Below are positions 1 to 9,144 of a stretch of 17,922 nucleotides of DNA, piece after piece. The stretch's first letter is position 1. Each line of letters opens with the position of its first letter. Under the pieces are notes generated by a model, which saw nothing but the letters and a program-made list of their open reading frames with translations, was not told where the DNA came from and made no database searches. The stretch is from DASTHS01 sp035718085 (GTDB lineage Bacteria; Actinomycetota; Acidimicrobiia; Acidimicrobiales; Palsa-688), in the NCBI GenBank assembly GCA_035718085.1, contig DASTHS010000015.1, forward strand, positions 1 through 17,922. Direction: 5' to 3'. The translations under genes were made by a program, and so were the position numbers.

Positions 1-22
1 GAGGCGGGCACCGGGCCGCCGG

Positions 23-28
23 TAGGGT
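23..28 (+). promoter_or_regulatory. Putative -10 element (TAGGGT), leaderless folP2 start
   Basis: TAGGGT ends 8 nt before the GTG, the distance at which transcription would start at or next to the start codon. There is no GGAGG-like ribosome site, although AGGG within the hexamer could act as a weak one. A -35 would fall at the window edge and cannot be judged. The hexamer and spacing are identical to those before the photolyase gene. Confidence 0.45.
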
Positions 29-36
29 GCCCGGCC

Positions 37-867
37 GTGCACCTGCGCCTCGGTGACCGCCGCGTCGACATCACCACCCGGGCGCTGGTCATGGGCATCC
101 TCAACCGCACGCCCGACTCGTTCTACGACAAGGGCGCCTACTGGGACCTCGACGGCTTCTGGGCCAAGGCCGAGCGCCTCGTCGCCGACGGTGCCGACCT
201 GCTCGACGTGGGCGGGGTCAAGGCCGGCCCCGGCCCGGAGGTCACCGAGGCCGAGGAGCTCGACCGGGTGGTGCCGGCCATCGAGGGCCTGAAGGCCCGC
301 TTCGACGTGCCCATCTCGGTCGACACCTGGCGGGCGGGCGTGGCCGTCGCCGCGTTCGGGGCCGGTGCGGTGGTCGGCAACGACATCAGCGGCTTCGCCG
401 ACCCCGGCTACCTGCCGGCGGCGGCGGCGGCGGGGGCGACGGTGGTGGCCACCCACATCCGGGTCGCCCCCCGGGTGGCCGACCCCGATCCCCACTACGA
501 CGACGTGGTCGCCGACGTCGCCCACTTCCTGGTCGACCGCGCGGCGCGCGCCAGGGCGGCCGGTCTCGGCGACGAGCAGATCGTGCTCGACGCCGGCCTC
601 GACCTCGGCAAGACCGCCGCGCAGTCCCTCGAGCTGCTGCGGGCCACCGACCGCCTCGCCGACCTGGGCTGGCCGCTGCTGCTGTCGGCGTCGAACAAGA
701 CCTTCCTCGGCGTGCTGTTCGACCTGCCGGTCGGCGAGCGGGCCGAACCCACCCTCGCCGCCCACGCCCTCGGGGTCGCGCTCGGTGCCCGCATCCTCCG
801 GGCTCACGACGTGCGGGCCGCCCGGCGGGTGTGCGCCACCATGGCGGCCCTGCTGGAGGCCTGGTGA
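37..867 (+). CDS. folP2: Dihydropteroate synthase homologue, FolP2 type
   Basis: A 276-aa TIM-barrel protein of the dihydropteroate synthase (DHPS) family, which joins pterin pyrophosphate to p-aminobenzoate in folate synthesis. The first motif is MGILNRTPDSFYDKG (residues 19-33), and DVGGVKAGPG follows near residue 57. Classical DHPS has NVTPDSFSDGG and GGESTRPG instead. From memory, these variant motifs match mycobacterial FolP2, a paralogue reported to lack DHPS activity. The family's late ISVDT, NDISG, GKT and RxHD elements are present, but the usual SRKS loop reads SASNK. The GTG start was chosen because a TAGGGT -10-like element ends 8 nt before it and the folded core begins soon after. 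It heads a unit with holA, whose GTG overlaps this stop (GTGA). The family assignment is firm; the reaction is uncertain, and a separate true FolP may exist elsewhere in the genome. Confidence 0.85.
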   Translation: MHLRLGDRRVDITTRALVMGILNRTPDSFYDKGAYWDLDGFWAKAERLVADGADLLDVGGVKAGPGPEVTEAEELDRVVPAIEGLKARFDVPISVDTWRAGVAVAAFGAGAVVGNDISGFADPGYLPAAAAAGATVVATHIRVAPRVADPDPHYDDVVADVAHFLVDRAARARAAGLGDEQIVLDAGLDLGKTAAQSLELLRATDRLADLGWPLLLSASNKTFLGVLFDLPVGERAEPTLAAHALGVALGARILRAHDVRAARRVCATMAALLEAW

Positions 868-1865
868 CCGCCACGGCCGGCCGGGCGGCGTGGCTGGTCG
901 AGGGCGACGACCCCACCCTGGTCTCCGAGGCGGTGCGCGGGGTGGTCGACGAACTGCTCGGTGACGGCGACCGGGCGATGGTCGTCGAAGACCACCGGGG
1001 CGACGAGGTCGACCTGGCGGCGGTGGCCGACGCGTGCCGCACCCCGCCGTTCCTCACCGACCGGCGCATCGTCGTGGTGCGCGACGTCGGCCGCTGGAAC
1101 ACCGAGGAGGTGGCCCCACTGCTCGACTACCTCGACGCGCCGCTCGACACCACCGCCCTGGTGCTGGCCGGAGGGGGCGGCACGGTGGCGCCGAAGCTGA
1201 AGGCGGCGGTGAAGGCCACCGGCCACCTGATCGGCACCACCGTCACCGGCCGCGACGCCAAGGCGTGGGTGCGCGACCGGGTGCGGTCGTCGCCCGTGCA
1301 GCTCGACGGCGCCGCCCTCGACCTCGTCGGGGCGCACCTGGGCGACGACGTCAGCCGGCTCGGCTCGCTGCTCGAGGTGCTCACCGCCGCCTTCGGCGAG
1401 GGCGCCCGCCTCGGTCCCGACCACATCTTCCCCTACCTGGGAGAGCAGGGGGCGGTGGCCCCCTGGGACTTCACCGACGCCGTCGACGCCGGCCAGACCG
1501 CCGTCGCCCTCGAGCAGCTGCACCGCATGCTCGGGGCCGGGGAGCGCCACCCGCTGGTGGTGCTGGCCACCCTGGCCCGCCACGTCGGGTCGATGCTGCG
1601 CATCGACGCCGACGACATCACCTCCGAGGCGGCCGCGGCGGCGGCCATGGGCATCGCCAAGGGCCGGTCCACCTACCCGGCCAAGAAGGCCCTGCTGGCC
1701 GCCCGCCGCTACGGGGCGGCCGGCGTCGCCGAGGCCACCGGCCTGGTGGCCGACGCCGAGGTCGACATCAAGGGAGGCCGCGACTGGCCGGCGGAGCTGG
1801 TGCTCGAGGTGCTCGTCGCCCGGCTCTGCCGGCTGGCGCGCGCCGGGGCGGGCAGCCGGCGATGA
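864..1865 (+). CDS. holA: DNA polymerase III subunit delta
   Basis: Delta subunit of the clamp-loader complex. It binds and opens the sliding clamp so that the loader can place it on primed DNA. The 333-aa protein begins with a degenerate nucleotide-fold segment (WLVEGDD at 10-16) and has the family's AAA+-like middle (VVVRDVGRW, ALVLAGGG). Its helical C-terminal collar includes HPLVVLATLARHVGSMLRI and a final DWPAELVLEVL segment; length is normal. The reading frame is open upstream to 831, but GTG 864 is preferred. It gives a 4-nt GTGA overlap with folP2, has GGAGG 4 nt upstream (855-859), and starts just before the conserved N-terminal strand. Close linkage to rpsT downstream is common for holA in bacteria, though here a permease and a helicase lie between them. 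Confidence 0.92.
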   Translation: MTATAGRAAWLVEGDDPTLVSEAVRGVVDELLGDGDRAMVVEDHRGDEVDLAAVADACRTPPFLTDRRIVVVRDVGRWNTEEVAPLLDYLDAPLDTTALVLAGGGGTVAPKLKAAVKATGHLIGTTVTGRDAKAWVRDRVRSSPVQLDGAALDLVGAHLGDDVSRLGSLLEVLTAAFGEGARLGPDHIFPYLGEQGAVAPWDFTDAVDAGQTAVALEQLHRMLGAGERHPLVVLATLARHVGSMLRIDADDITSEAAAAAAMGIAKGRSTYPAKKALLAARRYGAAGVAEATGLVADAEVDIKGGRDWPAELVLEVLVARLCRLARAGAGSRR

Positions 1866-2674
1866 GCCTCGACGCCGTCGACTACGCCATCGCCGGGGTG
1901 GCCTCGCTCGCCGCCGGGGCCATCAACGGGATCGCCGGGGGCGGCACGCTCATCTCGTTCCCGGCGCTCATCGCCATCGGCGTTCCCGCCCTCTCGTCGA
2001 ACGTCACCAACACCGTGGCCCTCAGCCCCGGCTACCTGTCGGGCACGTGGGCGGCACGCGACGACCTGGCCCCCCAGCGGGCCCGGGCCCGGCGCCTGGC
2101 GCCGTTCTCGATCGTCGGCGGCCTGCTCGGCGCCCTGCTGTTGCAGGTGACGCCCGAGAAGACGTTCCGGGCGGCGGTGCCGTGGCTGGTGCTCGCCGCG
2201 TGCGGGCTGCTGCTGGCCCAGGACCCGGTGCGGGCCTGGGTGGTCCGGCGGGCCGCGGCGCGAGCCGAGGCCCGGGCCGCCGCCGGCGGGGCCGCCGCCG
2301 GCCCGGTCGAGGAGGCGCCGGCCGGCCCGGCGCTGTGCGCCGCCGTGCTGGTCGCCGCCGTCTACGGCGGGTTCTTCGGGGCCGGTCTCGGCATCATGCT
2401 GCTGGCCGTGCTCGGCGTGCTCTGCGCCGACAGCCTCACCCGCCTCAACGCCGTCAAGCAGCTGGTGTCGTTCCTCGTCAACGTGGTGGCCGCCATCTTC
2501 TTCGCCGCCACCGGCCACGTGCGCTGGGAGCTGGTGCCGGTCATGGCCGTGGCCGCACTCGTCGGGGGGGCGGTCGGCTCGCGCCTGGCCCAGCGGGTCA
2601 ACGCCACCTGGCTGCGGCGGGTGGTGGTGGTCTTCGGGCTGGCCGTGGCGGTGCAGCTCTTCGTCAGCGGCTGA
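1862..2674 (+). CDS. TauE/SafE-family membrane permease (sulfite/organosulfonate exporter-like)
   Basis: A 270-aa polytopic membrane protein of the TauE/SafE (former DUF81) family. Members move small anions such as sulfite or sulfoacetate across the cell membrane; the substrate here cannot be told. The two halves carry the family's repeated glycine-rich helices: AGAINGIAGGGTLISFPAL near residues 18-36, and YGGFFGAGLGIMLLAVLG near 170. LNAVKQLVSFLVNVVAA follows the second. A charged alanine/arginine-rich cytoplasmic loop (about 125-155) separates the halves, and about eight hydrophobic segments are visible. ATG 1862 overlaps the holA stop as ATGA, so translation is probably coupled to holA. 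The frame is open far upstream, but that part is a shadow of holA. No sulfur-metabolism genes are nearby to suggest a substrate. Confidence 0.85.
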   Translation: MSLDAVDYAIAGVASLAAGAINGIAGGGTLISFPALIAIGVPALSSNVTNTVALSPGYLSGTWAARDDLAPQRARARRLAPFSIVGGLLGALLLQVTPEKTFRAAVPWLVLAACGLLLAQDPVRAWVVRRAAARAEARAAAGGAAAGPVEEAPAGPALCAAVLVAAVYGGFFGAGLGIMLLAVLGVLCADSLTRLNAVKQLVSFLVNVVAAIFFAATGHVRWELVPVMAVAALVGGAVGSRLAQRVNATWLRRVVVVFGLAVAVQLFVSG

Positions 2675-4740
2675 TGGCCTCCCCGCCCGACGACCTGGCC
2701 GCCGAGCAGGCCCACCTCGACCGGGCCCACGCCGAGCTGGCACGCATGCGCGCCCGGGCCGAACGGCTGCTCGAGACCATGGCCGGCGCCGACCCCGACC
2801 TCGAGTGGGCGCTGGCCCGCCGGGTGCGGGCGCTGGCCGACAGCCCCCGGGCGCTGTGCTTCGGGCGGATCGACACCGCCGACGGCGAGAGCTTCCACAT
2901 CGGTCGCCGCCACGTGGAAGACGAGATGGCCGACCCCGTCGTCGTCGAGTGGCGCGCCCCGGTGGCCGTGCCGTTCTACCGGGCCGGCTGGGCCGACCCG
3001 ATGGGCCTGGTGCGCCGCCGGCAGTTCGTCGTCGACGGTCGCACCCTGCTGTCGATCGGCGACGACGACTTCGGGGCCGGGCACGCTCCCGACCCCGACG
3101 ACCCGCTGGCCGGGCGGCGCGGGGGTGCCGCCCTGCTCGTCGAGCTGGAACGGGCACGCAGCGGCGAGATGGTCGACATCGTCGCCACCATCCAGCCGGA
3201 GCAGGACGCGGTGATCCGGGCGCCGGCCGCCGGGATCCTGGCCGTGCAGGGCGGCCCGGGGTCGGGCAAGACCGCCGTCGGCCTGCACCGCGCCGCCTTC
3301 CTGCTCTACGGCGACGACGCCATGGCCCGGGCCAACGTGTTGGTGGTCGGCCCGAGCCGCACGTTCCTGCGCTACATCGGCCAGGTGCTGCCCTCGCTCG
3401 GTGAGTCGGCGGTCGTGCAGACCACGCTCACCGACCTGGTGCCCGAGGTCGGCCCGGCGCCGCCGGCGGAGGCCACCCCCGCCGCCGAGCGGGTGAAGGG
3501 CGACGGGCGCATGGCCGAGGTCCTGGCCCGGGCGTTGGCGGCCTGGCGGCGGCCATGCGACGACGACGTCGTCGTCGAGCTCGGCGTGCGTCGGCTCGTC
3601 GTGCCCGCCGCGGCCGCCGAGGAGGCGGCGTCGGCCATCGCCGCCCGGCGACTTCCCCACGCGGTCGGGCGCGACGTGCTGCGCGACCGGATGGTGGCGT
3701 TGGTCGCCGCCCGCTACGAGGAGGTGGCGGGGCCGCCGCCCGACGGCAGCGCCCTCGGTGCCCAGATCCGCCGGTCGGCGGGGCTGAAGGCCGCCCTCGA
3801 CGCCCGCTGGCCGTCGGTGCCGCCGGAGCAGCTGGTCGCCGAGGTGCTGGCCAAGCCGGCCGTGCTGGCGGCCGCCGCCGACGGTGTGCTCAGCCCGGCC
3901 GAGCAGGCGACGCTCCGCCGACGCCGCGGCCGGGCGTGGAGCGTCGCCGACGGGCCGCTGCTCGACGAGGCCAAGGCCCTCGTCGCCGGCCAGGCCCGCA
4001 CCTACGGCCATGCCATCGTCGACGAGGCGCAGGACCTGTCGCCCATGCAGCTGCGCATGCTGGCCCGCCGGGTGCCGTCGGGATCGATGACCCTGCTCGG
4101 CGACCTGGCCCAGTCGGTCGGGGTGTGGGGGCTGCGGTCGTGGGAGGCGGTGCGTGACCACCTGCCCGACGGCGACGGGCTGCGCGTCGTCGAGCTGCGG
4201 ATCGGCTACCGCTCACCGGCGCAGGTGCTCGACCTCGCCGCCCGCCTCCTGCCCGAGGCGGCGCCCGACGTCACCCCCACCGTGGCGGTGCGGGCCGGGC
4301 GCAGCGACCCCACCCTCGTCACCGTCGACCGGGCCGACGCCCTCGGGGATCGGGTGGCCCACGAAGTGGCGCGCCTGGCCGGCCCCGAGGGATGGCCCAC
4401 GGTGGCCGTGATCGCCCCGGCGGCCATGGCCGCCGGGCTCCTCGGCGCGCTCCGGGGCGCACCGGGCGTACCAGCCGTGGGCGACGCCGCCGTCGACGGG
4501 CTGCGCCACCCGGTGACGGTGGTGGCGGCGGAGGCGGCGAAGGGCCTCGAGTTCGACGCGGTGGTGGTCGTCGAGCCCGCCGCCGTGGTGGCGGAGCGGG
4601 CCGATCGGGCCGCCGGTCTCCGGCTGCTCTACGTGGCCCTGACCCGGCCGACCCAGCACCTGTCGGTGCTCCACGCCGACCCGCTGCCCGCCGGGCTGCA
4701 GGCGGCGGCCACCGCGCCGGGCGGTGGGGAAGGGGCCTAG
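2674..4740 (+). CDS. HelD/HelR-type RNA polymerase-remodelling ATPase (UvrD/Rep superfamily 1)
   Basis: A 688-aa superfamily-1 ATPase of the HelD group. These proteins pry open RNA polymerase and recycle stalled or rifampicin-bound enzyme rather than unwinding DNA. The N-terminus (about 5-50) is a charged antiparallel coiled-coil-like arm. It is followed by the HelD hallmark region, with RIDTADGESFHIGRRH and EWRAPVAVPFYRAG. Helicase motifs follow in order: Walker A GGPGSGKTA near 193, Walker B VDEAQDL near 449, LGDLAQSVG near 471, GYRSP near 511, AKGLEFD near 623 and LLYVALTRPTQHL near 651. The length is slightly short for HelD. ATG 2674 shares one base with the upstream TGA (TGATG). The stop interlocks with the rpsT stop. 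The WRAPxAxPFYxA signature favours HelD over UvrD or PcrA. Drug-inducible control, as described for some actinobacterial HelR genes, is not visible here. Confidence 0.88.
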   Translation: MASPPDDLAAEQAHLDRAHAELARMRARAERLLETMAGADPDLEWALARRVRALADSPRALCFGRIDTADGESFHIGRRHVEDEMADPVVVEWRAPVAVPFYRAGWADPMGLVRRRQFVVDGRTLLSIGDDDFGAGHAPDPDDPLAGRRGGAALLVELERARSGEMVDIVATIQPEQDAVIRAPAAGILAVQGGPGSGKTAVGLHRAAFLLYGDDAMARANVLVVGPSRTFLRYIGQVLPSLGESAVVQTTLTDLVPEVGPAPPAEATPAAERVKGDGRMAEVLARALAAWRRPCDDDVVVELGVRRLVVPAAAAEEAASAIAARRLPHAVGRDVLRDRMVALVAARYEEVAGPPPDGSALGAQIRRSAGLKAALDARWPSVPPEQLVAEVLAKPAVLAAAADGVLSPAEQATLRRRRGRAWSVADGPLLDEAKALVAGQARTYGHAIVDEAQDLSPMQLRMLARRVPSGSMTLLGDLAQSVGVWGLRSWEAVRDHLPDGDGLRVVELRIGYRSPAQVLDLAARLLPEAAPDVTPTVAVRAGRSDPTLVTVDRADALGDRVAHEVARLAGPEGWPTVAVIAPAAMAAGLLGALRGAPGVPAVGDAAVDGLRHPVTVVAAEAAKGLEFDAVVVVEPAAVVAERADRAAGLRLLYVALTRPTQHLSVLHADPLPAGLQAAATAPGGGEGA

Positions 4741-5015
4741 GCCTCGGCGGCGGGGGCGCTCAGCGCGTTGATGCGCCGCATCAGGCGGCCCTTGCGGTTC
4801 GAGGCCTGGTTCTTGTGGATGATGCCCCGGGCGGCGGCCTTGTCGAGGCGCTTGACGGCGAGGCGGAGGTCGTCGACCGCGGTCTCCGCGCCCGACTCGG
4901 CGGAGGTCACCGCCGTCTTGATGCGGGTCTTGACCTCCGACTTGGCGGCCTTGTTGCGCAGGCGGCGGCGCTCGTTGGTGCGGTTGCGCTTGATCTGGCT
5001 CTTGATGTTGGCCAC
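4737..5015 (-). CDS. rpsT: 30S ribosomal protein S20
   Basis: A 92-aa primary-binding ribosomal protein that packs against 16S rRNA helices in the small subunit body. It has the typical ANIKSQIKRNRTNERRRLRNKAAKS-type start and a nearly all-helical, Lys/Arg-rich body ending with HKNQASNRKGRLMRRIN. The GTG start puts the conserved A-N-I-K directly after the initiator, as in other S20 proteins. An AGGA lies 5 nt upstream of it. An alanine/proline-rich tail (APAAEA) ends at a TAG whose bases lie in a CTAG shared with the convergent HelD stop. It follows a cytidylate-kinase-like gene by 37 nt on the same strand. Confidence 0.96.
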   Translation of the reverse strand: MANIKSQIKRNRTNERRRLRNKAAKSEVKTRIKTAVTSAESGAETAVDDLRLAVKRLDKAAARGIIHKNQASNRKGRLMRRINALSAPAAEA

Positions 5016-5049
5016 GGAAGTCCTACGTCTCGGCGATCGGAACCGGACG

Positions 5050-5055
5050 ACACTA
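5050..5055 (-). promoter_or_regulatory. Possible -10 element (TAGTGT) for rpsT
   Basis: On the minus strand, TAGTGT overlaps the stop codon of the kinase-like gene and would give rpsT a leader of about 30 nt carrying its AGGA site. A TTCCGG 18 bp upstream is a poor -35. Readthrough from the upstream gene is an equally good explanation. Confidence 0.25.
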
Positions 5056-5742
5056 CCAGCCGGGCGACCCGCCCCGGAACGCGGTGACGGCGTCGGCCAG
5101 CAGCCCGACGGCGGCGTCGACGGTGAGGACGGTGGTGTCGACCACCAGGTTGTAGAGCCTCGGGTCGGTCGGGTCGGCGTGGTAGAGGCGGCGCACGTAG
5201 AGGGTGCGGGCCCGGTCGGTGTCGGCCATCCGGCGCCGCGCCTCCTCGGCGTCGATGCCCTCGATCTGCACAGCCCGCCGCACGCGGCGATCGACAGGAC
5301 CGTCGAGGCGCAGGTGCACGGTGGCCGGGCGGTCGGCGAGCACCACCGCCCCGGCCCGGCCGAGCAGCACCCCACCGTCGGCGCACAGCCGGCCGATGTC
5401 GGACTCGGCCTGGGCCCGCAGCTCCTCGTCGTGGTCGACGAGGCTGTCGGGCGGGGCGATGGCGTTGACCCCCACGGCCCGGGCCAGGTAGGTGAACAGC
5501 CGGCTGCCGGGGGTGGTGGCGGCCTCCTCGTCGCTCAGGTGCTCGGGCGTGGCCCGGCTCCCGGACTCGCTCGCCGTGCTGGCTGACACCATCCGGTCGA
5601 GCCACGGCACGCCCAGGCGCTCGGCCAGCCGGGGGGCGATGACGCTGCCGGCCGCCCCGTAGGACGCGGAGATGGTGACCACCAGGGGGGCCGACCCGCT
5701 GCCGGGGGCCGGGCGCAGCGCCGCCGCATCGACCTCGGACAC
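5053..5742 (-). CDS. Cytidylate kinase-like family protein
   Basis: A 229-aa protein of the cytidylate-kinase-like (Cytidylate_kin2) family, predicted P-loop nucleoside monophosphate kinase fold. The N-terminal VTISASYGAAGSVIAPRLAE (about 22-41) matches the family's degenerate phosphate loop, where GxGG or GAAG replaces the classical GxxGxGK[ST]. Later elements are GGVLLGRAGAVVLADRPATV near 124, RRVRRA, and a DTDRARTLYVRRLYHADPTD segment near 178 that corresponds to the lid and substrate region. The C-terminal YNLVVDTTVLTVDAAV is typical of the fold. The GTG start has a GAGG 7 nt upstream. It is divergent from lepA and precedes rpsT. The substrate is unknown; it should not be equated with the essential Cmk without evidence. 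Confidence 0.8.
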   Translation of the reverse strand: MSEVDAAALRPAPGSGSAPLVVTISASYGAAGSVIAPRLAERLGVPWLDRMVSASTASESGSRATPEHLSDEEAATTPGSRLFTYLARAVGVNAIAPPDSLVDHDEELRAQAESDIGRLCADGGVLLGRAGAVVLADRPATVHLRLDGPVDRRVRRAVQIEGIDAEEARRRMADTDRARTLYVRRLYHADPTDPRLYNLVVDTTVLTVDAAVGLLADAVTAFRGGSPGW

Positions 5743-5855
5743 CGGATGACCTCGCTCGCCGGGCCCGACGCAGGCCCTGTGGTGACCCCCAGCGTAGGGC
5801 GCGCGCCCCGCCGGTCGCCGGGACCCGCCGGCGCCGGTGGCGGGGGTGCGTGCGC

Positions 5856-5861
5856 CAGACT
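5856..5861 (+). promoter_or_regulatory. Putative -10 element (CAGACT), leaderless lepA start
   Basis: CAGACT keeps the A2 and T6 positions of the actinobacterial TAnnnT -10 and ends 9 nt before GTG 5871. No Shine-Dalgarno precedes that start. It lies in the 128-bp divergent gap with the kinase-like gene. No convincing -35 is seen. Confidence 0.35.
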
Positions 5862-5870
5862 GGTGACCCC

Positions 5871-7655
<1,785 letters not shown>

Positions 7656-7689
7656 CGGGCGCCGGGCGCGGCGGCGGTGGGGGAAGTCG

Positions 7690-7708
7690 CCGGGGCGGGC
7701 TGCCCCGG
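7690..7708 (+). terminator. GC-rich hairpin downstream of lepA
   Basis: A perfect 7-bp inverted repeat (CCGGGGC / GCCCCGG) with a 5-nt loop starts 35 nt after the lepA stop. There is no T-run after it, so it is not a classical intrinsic terminator. Such hairpins can arise by chance at this base composition. Confidence 0.25.
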
Positions 7709-7753
7709 TGCCGGCTGCACGGTCGTCGGTGCGGGTAGCGGCCGGGCCGCCCG

Positions 7754-7759
7754 TAGGGT
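7754..7759 (+). promoter_or_regulatory. Putative -10 element (TAGGGT), leaderless photolyase start
   Basis: TAGGGT ends 8 nt before ATG 7768, the same hexamer and spacing as at folP2. No separate ribosome site is present. A -35 match at 16-18 bp upstream is not evident. Confidence 0.45.
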
Positions 7760-7767
7760 CGCCGCCC

Positions 7768-9144
7768 ATGGCCACGGCGATCTGGTGGGTGCGGCGCGAC
7801 TTCCGCATCGGCGACAACCCGGCCCTGGTGGCGGCGGCCGCAGCCGGCGACGTGCTGCCGGTGTTCGTGCTCGACGACCGGCTCTGGCAGCCCGCCGGCG
7901 ATCCTCGCCGGGCGTGGCTGGTCGGGTGCCTCCACTGGCTGCGCGAGCGCACCGGCGGGGCGCTGGTGGTGCGGGCCGGCGACCCCGCCGAGGAGCTGGT
8001 GGCGGTGGCCCGGCGGGTGGGGGCGGCGACGGTGGTGGCCGCCGCCGACTACGGCCCCTACGGCCGCGAGCGCGACGACCGCGTCGAGGAGGCCCTCGGT
8101 GGCGTCGGCGTCGCCTTCGAGCGCCACGGCACCCCGTGGGCGGTGGCGCCGGGCGTGGTCACCAAAGCCGACGGCACCCCGTTCAAGGTGTTCACCCCCT
8201 ACAGCCGGGCGTGGGCGGCGCGGGGGTGGGGCCGCCCGCTGCCGGCCCCCGACGTGCGGTGGGCGACCGGGCACCGTGGCGTGGCCATCCCCGACGCCCC
8301 GGCGGTCGACGCCGAGCTGCTGCCCGTCGGCGAGGACGCCGCCCTCGAGCAGTGGCGGCACTTCCGCGACGGCGCCCTGGCCGACTACGCCGAGGGTCGC
8401 GACCGCCCCGACGGCGAGCACACCTCGCGCATGTCGGTGTACCTCAAGTACGGCTGCACCCACCCGCGCACGATGCTGGCCGACCTCGACGCCCGCAACC
8501 GCAGCGCCGCCACCTACCGCAGCGAGCTGTGCTGGCGGGACTTCTACGCCGACGTGCTCTGGCACCGCCCCGACAGCGCCCGCCGGGCGTTCAACCCGGC
8601 CATGGCGACCATGCAGCTCGACACCGGCCCCACCGCCGAGGCGCGCCTCGCCGCCTGGCGGGAGGGGCGCACCGGGTACCCGATCGTCGACGCCGGCATG
8701 CGCCAGCTGCTCGCCGAGGCCTGGGTGCACAACCGGGTGCGCATGATCGTGGCCAGCTTCCTCGTGAAAGACCTGCACGTCGACTGGACGCTCGGCGCCC
8801 GCTGGTTCATGGCCCGCCTCCAAGACGGCGAGCTCAGCTCGAACAACCACGGCTGGCAGTGGGTGGCCGGCACGGGTACCGACGCCGCCCCCTACTTCCG
8901 GGTGTTCAACCCGATCACCCAGGGCCGGAAGTTCGACCCCCGCGGCGACTACGTGCGCCGGTTCGTGCCCGAGCTGCGCGCGGTGGCCGGCGCCGCGGTG
9001 CACGAACCGTGGTCGGCCCCGGCCGGCGCGCCCGCCGGCTACCCCGAGCGCATCGTCGACCACGCCGCCGAGCGGGCCGAGGCGCTCCGCCGCTACGAGG
9101 ACCTGCGGCGGAGCGCGGCGCCCGCTACTGCACCGCGGCGGTGA
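7768..9144 (+). CDS. phr: Deoxyribodipyrimidine photolyase (class I cryptochrome/photolyase family)
   Basis: A 458-aa flavoprotein that uses blue light to split UV-induced pyrimidine dimers in DNA. The N-terminal alpha/beta antenna domain starts WWVRRDFRIGDNPAL. The C-terminal FAD-binding domain contains the T-S-R-M-S phosphate contact (HTSRMSVYLKYG, near 217), ELCWRDFYADVLW, and RTGYPIVDAGMRQL near 301. The signature SNNHGWQWVAGTGTDAAPYF lies near 357 and is followed by RVFNP. Tryptophans of the electron chain are present in the expected segments. SNNHGW and GTGTD replace the more common SNNGGW and GTGCD. ATG 7768 is chosen over an open frame from 7708 because the conserved strand starts at residue 5 and the -10 element fits. 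The last 20 nt overlap the convergent aldo/keto reductase gene. CPD specificity is likely but not proven. Confidence 0.93.
   Translation: MATAIWWVRRDFRIGDNPALVAAAAAGDVLPVFVLDDRLWQPAGDPRRAWLVGCLHWLRERTGGALVVRAGDPAEELVAVARRVGAATVVAAADYGPYGRERDDRVEEALGGVGVAFERHGTPWAVAPGVVTKADGTPFKVFTPYSRAWAARGWGRPLPAPDVRWATGHRGVAIPDAPAVDAELLPVGEDAALEQWRHFRDGALADYAEGRDRPDGEHTSRMSVYLKYGCTHPRTMLADLDARNRSAATYRSELCWRDFYADVLWHRPDSARRAFNPAMATMQLDTGPTAEARLAAWREGRTGYPIVDAGMRQLLAEAWVHNRVRMIVASFLVKDLHVDWTLGARWFMARLQDGELSSNNHGWQWVAGTGTDAAPYFRVFNPITQGRKFDPRGDYVRRFVPELRAVAGAAVHEPWSAPAGAPAGYPERIVDHAAERAEALRRYEDLRRSAAPATAPRR

Noticed and set aside
1709..3157. 482-codon minus-strand open frame over holA, permease and helicase starts
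   Set aside because: Arg/Gly/Pro-rich shadow crossing three real genes.
2362..4161. 599-codon minus-strand open frame across the helicase gene
   Set aside because: Antisense shadow of the HelD gene; no recognisable motif and biased composition.
5850..5870. GTG 5850 as lepA start
   Set aside because: GTG 5871 gives the usual LepA N-terminus and sits at the right distance from the -10-like element; the seven extra residues are unlike the family.
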